Part shown: piece by piece, positions 60,088 to 64,000 of the stretch
Numbering within the stretch: position 1 is the stretch's first letter
How the letters are laid out: every line of letters starts with the position of its first letter
Source: Gallaecimonas pentaromativorans
GTDB lineage: Bacteria; Pseudomonadota; Gammaproteobacteria; Enterobacterales; Gallaecimonadaceae
Assembly (NCBI RefSeq): GCF_003751625.1
Contig: NZ_RJUL01000002.1
Coordinates: 62,001 to 126,000, forward strand
Length of the DNA stretch: 64,000 nucleotides
Direction of reading: 5' to 3'
The notes under the pieces: model-generated
What the model was told of the DNA's origin: nothing
Database searches by the model: none
Seen by the model: only the letters and a program-made list of their open reading frames with translations
Made by a program: the position numbers and the translations under genes

Positions 60088-62589
60088 TCAGGAACCTGGG
60101 CAACTCAAGGTCTTGGCTTCCTTGCCCTGGGGTTCGCCAATGGTGATGTCAGCCAGGCTCAATCTGGCGCCTTTACTGACTTCAAGGGTAAAGGGGCTGG
60201 TGACCTTGCCCCATTGGGCGGCGCTTAGACCAAAACAGGACAAGGGTATCTGATAACGCTGCCAGCCTCCTTGATGCAATTGCCCTTGCAGGCTGACGGC
60301 CTTGGTGCAGTTTTCCTGACAGATCATGGCCAGAGCCAGCTCGCCGTCTTTGGGCAAGGTTTCGAGATTGGCGGCAAAGGTCAGTACCGTCTTGGCCGGG
60401 TCGAAACGGCGCAGATCTTCGACGAAAGTGGTGCGGATACTGATCTTGCTATCGCCCGCCAGGACAAACTGCCGGGCATCTTCCTGCACGCGCCAATCAA
60501 TGTTGCGTACCTCAAGGCCCCCGTCCTGCCAGACCGAGCCGGTTACCGGGTAGCTTTTGCCACCTTTGACCAACACCAGCTGCCAGGGGTGTTTGATGAT
60601 CCGGTCAAACAGCGCCAGCCGCGCCGGCGGAGCGTGGCGGCTGGGCAAGTCTTCAGGCAAGCGGGCCAAGTGGCCATCGTCCTCAAAACTCAGGCCCGCG
60701 CCCATGGCAAAGAGCGCCTTGGGGCCGGGGCTGCCCTGATCGGCCGGATCGGCCGGCCAGGCAAAGGGCAGACGCCCGGTAACATCAAACCTCGGCTTGG
60801 CGTCGTGGGTCCCCACCAGCACATCGGCCACCCCCTCACCTTCGGTGCCGGGCAACCAAGCGGCCACAAAGGCGTCGGAGGCGTTGAGTTCGGGGTTGAC
60901 CCAGAGCGGGCGGCCACTGAGGAACACCGACACCACCTTGAAACCTTGGGCCTTGAGGCCCTTAAGCAAGGCCAAGTCCCGCTTGCCACCACGCTGGTAT
61001 TCGAGGTTGTCGATATCTCCTATGCCCTCGGCATAGGGATCTTCCCCGTACACCGCCACCACCAGATCCGGTTTGAAACCGGCCGGCAGCGCGCCGTCAA
61101 CGCTGAGCCGGGCTTCACCGCCGCCGGCTTTAAGGGCCGATGCCAGGCCGGCGTAGATACTGGTGGCACCGGGAAAGTCGGCGGCGGTGGTGTCATTGCC
61201 CTGCCAGGTAACGGACCAACCACCGGCCTGTTTGGCAAGATTGTCGGCGCCATCGCCCACCACCAGCACCTTGGCGTTGGCCGCCAGAGGCAGCAGGCCC
61301 CCTTCGTTTTTCAAGAGCACCAGGGATTCGCGTACCGCGCGCCGGGCCAAAGCGCGGTGTGCGGGGCTGGCAACGCTTTTGGCCTTGGGATCTTCACCGG
61401 CCATCGGGGTGTTGCCATCGAAAAGGCCGGCTCTGAGCTTGACCCTCAGGATGCGGCGCACCGCGTCGTCAAGGCGCGCTTGGGGGATCTGCCCGGCCTG
61501 AACCTGGGCCAGAGTGTTGTCGTAAAGGGGCTGCCAGTGGCCCATTGCACTCATCAAAATATCGACCCCGGCGTTAATCGCCGCCGGGCAGCTTTCATTA
61601 GAGCAACCCGGTACCTGGCCGTGGCCATTCCAATCTCCCACCACCAAGCCGTCAAAGCCCATGCGGTCTTTAAGCACCTCAGTCAATAGGTAGTGGTCGC
61701 CGTGCAGCTTTTCCCCCTGCCAGCTGCTAAAGGAAGCCATGATGGTCTGCACCCCGGCTTGGATGGCACCGATGTAGCCCTGGGCATGCAATGCCACCAG
61801 CGTCGCTTCACTCACCGGATTGTCACCCTGGTCCTCGCCGCCCAAGGTGCCACCGTCACCGATAAAGTGTTTGGCAGTGGCCAGGGTGTGAGTCGATGAC
61901 AGCCAGCCTTTGCCCAGCTCGCCCTGCATCCCGTTGACATAGGCTTTCGCATAACGGCGGATAAGGTTCGGGTCCTGACCAAAGGATTCGTAGCTGCGGC
62001 CCCAGCGGGTGTTACTGACCAGCGCTACTGTGGGGGCGAACACCCAATTGATGCCGGAGTTTCGCACTTCCCTGGCGGTCAGGGCCGCCAGCTGCTCCAC
62101 CAGTTGCGGATCGTGCGTGGCTCCCAGGGCAATGTTGTGGGGAAAGAGGGTTGCCCCCACCACATTGCCGTGGCCATGCACCGCATCCGTTCCCCACAGC
62201 GGCGGGATGGCGGCGCCGTCCAGGCTGTCGTCCAGGCCGGCCCGGTAGAGCTTCTCGGCGAGATCTCGCCAGTCCTTGAGCGAGGCATTCCTGTTGCCGT
62301 CAGGAAAAGAGCCGCCGCCGTTGAGGAAGGAGCCAAAACCGTAGCGACGCATGTCCTCCACCGTGATGTCACGGATCTCCGGCTGGATCAGTTGCGCCAC
62401 TTTCTGGGCCGCCGTCATCTTCGCCAACATGGCATCGATGCGCCCTTCCAGCACCGGGTCCCTTTTAAAAGGGCTGATATGCGCGGGCCAGCGCTCGATG
62501 TCGCGGCTGTTGTCCACATTGGTGGATTGGGCCAGGGCTTGGCCTGCGGTCATGAGCACCGCCAAGGCGCTAAGTTTCCATACTTTCAT
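60088..62589 (-). CDS. Glycoside hydrolase family 3 exo-beta-glucosidase
   Basis: 833 residues with signal peptide 'MKVWKLSALAVLMTAGQALAQ'. Start placed at that Met; a longer frame without signal logic is open upstream. GH3 N-domain: 'KVAQLIQPEIRDITVEDMRRYGFGSFLNGGGSFPDG', 'DAVHGHGNVVGATLFPHNIALGA', 'TAKHFIGDGGT', nucleophile Asp in 'GLVVGDWNGHGQVPGC'. GH3 C-domain with 'LVVAVYGEDPYAEG' and 'VSVFLSGRPLWVNPE'. A further C-terminal domain of about 170 residues, as in ExoP-type exo-1,3/1,4-glucanases. Periplasmic breakdown of beta-glucans or cello-oligosaccharides. Confidence 0.92.
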   Translation of the reverse strand: MKVWKLSALAVLMTAGQALAQSTNVDNSRDIERWPAHISPFKRDPVLEGRIDAMLAKMTAAQKVAQLIQPEIRDITVEDMRRYGFGSFLNGGGSFPDGNRNASLKDWRDLAEKLYRAGLDDSLDGAAIPPLWGTDAVHGHGNVVGATLFPHNIALGATHDPQLVEQLAALTAREVRNSGINWVFAPTVALVSNTRWGRSYESFGQDPNLIRRYAKAYVNGMQGELGKGWLSSTHTLATAKHFIGDGGTLGGEDQGDNPVSEATLVALHAQGYIGAIQAGVQTIMASFSSWQGEKLHGDHYLLTEVLKDRMGFDGLVVGDWNGHGQVPGCSNESCPAAINAGVDILMSAMGHWQPLYDNTLAQVQAGQIPQARLDDAVRRILRVKLRAGLFDGNTPMAGEDPKAKSVASPAHRALARRAVRESLVLLKNEGGLLPLAANAKVLVVGDGADNLAKQAGGWSVTWQGNDTTAADFPGATSIYAGLASALKAGGGEARLSVDGALPAGFKPDLVVAVYGEDPYAEGIGDIDNLEYQRGGKRDLALLKGLKAQGFKVVSVFLSGRPLWVNPELNASDAFVAAWLPGTEGEGVADVLVGTHDAKPRFDVTGRLPFAWPADPADQGSPGPKALFAMGAGLSFEDDGHLARLPEDLPSRHAPPARLALFDRIIKHPWQLVLVKGGKSYPVTGSVWQDGGLEVRNIDWRVQEDARQFVLAGDSKISIRTTFVEDLRRFDPAKTVLTFAANLETLPKDGELALAMICQENCTKAVSLQGQLHQGGWQRYQIPLSCFGLSAAQWGKVTSPFTLEVSKGARLSLADITIGEPQGKEAKTLSCPGS

Positions 62590-62721
62590 CAATGATCCCC
62601 TGCTGCTGGCATGACGGCGGGCCGCTGCACAAGGCCTATGGCGATGTGCCTCAATGACCGCCCCGCTGTCGTTGCTGACTTCACTGCGCGTTGACATTTT
62701 ACGTCAACGTCATTAGATTTG

Positions 62722-62735
62722 TGTAAGCGCTTTCA
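62722..62735. promoter_or_regulatory. LacI/GalR-family-type operator between the two beta-glucosidase genes
   Basis: TGTAAGCGCTTTCA with the palindromic core AAGCGCTT. It fits the TGWAARCGYTWWCW pattern shared by LacI-family sites, including CcpA cre boxes and sugar-specific repressors of marine gammaproteobacteria. In the 249-base divergent gap, about 100 bases before the GH1 start. A second inverted repeat TTGAC/GTCAA lies at 62691-62707. Confidence 0.6.
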
Positions 62736-62838
62736 TTTTTAACAACAATTTAACTGTCGTCAACTGGTTTTACGCCCTGCCAGTTGGGTCCGAAGCGTCC
62801 CCAGAGGATGGGCGACAAGGTGATTCAGGATGATATTT

Positions 62839-64000
62839 ATGTCCACTATTCAATCTCTTAGCCTACCTGCTCACTCCCCTATGCGACACCGGGATTTCTT
62901 GTTTGGGGTGGCCACTGCCTCCTTTCAAATTGAGGGTGACGCCGGCAGTCGGTTGCCCTGCATTTGGGACACCTTCTGCGCCACCCCCGGCAAGATAGCC
63001 GATGGCAGCAATGGTTTGACCGCCTGCAACCATGTGCAGCATTGGTATGACGACGTGGCCCTGATTGAACAGCTGGGCGTGGGCGGCTATCGCCTGTCCA
63101 TTGCCTGGGGCCGGGTCATGAACCGGGATGGTAGCGTCAACGACGCCGGCATGGCCTTTTACATCCGGCTGCTCGATGAGCTCAATCGCCGCGGCATTAA
63201 GCCCTTTGTCACCCTCTACCACTGGGATCTGCCCCAGTACCTGGAAGACGCCGGCGGCTGGCTAAACCGCGATACCTGTTACGCCTTCAAAGACTACGCC
63301 CGGGCCGTGGCCGAGCATCTGGGGGACAGGGTTCATGCCTACGCCACCCTCAACGAGCCGTTCTGCAGCTCCTTTCTCGGCTACGAAGCCGGCATTCATG
63401 CACCGGGCCACGCCAGCCGGGCCAAAGGCCGCACCGCCGCCCATCACCTGTTGCTGGCCCATGGCCTGGCGATGAAAGAACTGCGTGCCGTGCTGCCGAA
63501 CACCAAAGCCGGCATCGTGCTGAACTTCACCCCGGCCTACCCACTCACCGCCAGCAGCGCAGACGCCAACGCCGCCAAGCTGGCCAACCAGTATTTCAAT
63601 CTGTGGTACCTGCAACCGCTGATGACGGGCCAATATCCGGCCATCATTGACGCCCTCAAGGCCGACGAGCGGCCGCCGGTGCAAGCTGGCGACATGGACA
63701 TTATCCAGGCCCCCCTGGACTACCTGGGCGTGAACTATTACACCCGCGCCATGTACCAGGCCGGTGGCGATCTTGGCTTTGAAGAAGTGCGTGTGCCAGG
63801 GGTGCCTCGCACCGACATTGGCTGGGAAATAAGGCCCCAGGCCTTTACCGAGCTGCTGGTTGATCTGCACCAGCAGTTCAGGCTGCCGCCGATTTACATC
63901 ACCGAAAACGGCGCCGCCCAAGACGATGTGCCGGTTGATGGCAAGGTCCACGACGCCATGCGTCTTGACTATCTGCAACAGCACTTGTTGGCAGTGCACG
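62839..64000 (+). CDS. Glycoside hydrolase family 1 beta-glucosidase (3' truncated)
   Basis: Open frame of at least 387 codons running off the window. 'RHRDFLFGVATASFQIEGD' is the GH1 N-terminal signature, 'YRLSIAWGRVM' and 'FVTLYHWDLPQYLEDAGGW' follow, acid/base Glu in 'YATLNEPFCSSFLGYEAGIHAPG', nucleophile Glu in 'PPIYITENGAAQDD'. No signal peptide, so cytoplasmic: it would cleave disaccharides after uptake while the divergent GH3 acts in the periplasm. ATG at 62839 is preferred; one at 62881 is possible. Confidence 0.93.
   Translation, partial: MSTIQSLSLPAHSPMRHRDFLFGVATASFQIEGDAGSRLPCIWDTFCATPGKIADGSNGLTACNHVQHWYDDVALIEQLGVGGYRLSIAWGRVMNRDGSVNDAGMAFYIRLLDELNRRGIKPFVTLYHWDLPQYLEDAGGWLNRDTCYAFKDYARAVAEHLGDRVHAYATLNEPFCSSFLGYEAGIHAPGHASRAKGRTAAHHLLLAHGLAMKELRAVLPNTKAGIVLNFTPAYPLTASSADANAAKLANQYFNLWYLQPLMTGQYPAIIDALKADERPPVQAGDMDIIQAPLDYLGVNYYTRAMYQAGGDLGFEEVRVPGVPRTDIGWEIRPQAFTELLVDLHQQFRLPPIYITENGAAQDDVPVDGKVHDAMRLDYLQQHLLAVH

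Overview
The window is a chromosomal segment of a GC-rich gammaproteobacterium. Its core genes (sppA-ansA, alaA, proBA, gapA, rnb, yeaC, ribE, norM, a YbjD homologue) read like Alteromonadales/Aeromonadales-type proteins. A Gallaecimonas-like genome is my best guess, but this is inference from gene content and protein style, not a search.

Layout. 1-8.2 kb: end of sppA, ansA, alaA, a hemolysin III-type membrane protein, the proBA operon, and a small minus-strand operon (zinc-ribbon protein, YeaC, DUF1653). 8.3-20.7 kb: an alanine/glycine:cation symporter, an M14 carboxypeptidase, two different GAPDHs, msrB, an MHYT-GGDEF-EAL signalling protein, a phytase-like esterase, and a quinone oxidoreductase divergent from a LysR regulator. 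20.7-21.9 kb: three initiator tRNA genes plus seven short copies of the tRNA 3' end, most of them joined to terminators, resembling the rtT repeats of E. coli tyrT. 22-34.7 kb: ordinary chromosomal genes (Bcr/CflA pump, YbjD-like protein with a broken Walker A, chemoreceptor, YqhD-type dehydrogenase, GNAT-nitrilase fusion, RNase II).

34.8-42.3 kb is the accessory region. A lipase with a probable partner protein sits between two 441-bp direct repeats made from the 3' end of a DUF2076 gene. It is followed by AT-rich DNA holding a reverse transcriptase of the UG/Abi (defence-associated) type with a long non-coding leader, a perfect 5 x 7-bp tandem repeat just after its stop, a small membrane protein, a degraded segment and a DUF3883 nuclease-like protein. 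This is the part most likely to hold an undescribed system.

42.3-64 kb returns to chromosomal genes: GFA protein, amino-acid racemase, PhzF, SDR, FMN-dependent lactate dehydrogenase, MscS channel, oxidoreductase, serine hydrolase, HD protein, riboflavin synthase, J-domain protein, PBP4, NorM, DUF3080 and a secreted subtilase. Three identical-looking tRNA-Val(GAC) genes follow, then two divergent beta-glucosidases (GH3 and GH1) around a LacI-family-like operator. The GH1 gene runs off the end of the window. Nearly every transcription unit ends in a clear intrinsic terminator. No CRISPR array, rRNA or complete insertion sequence was seen.
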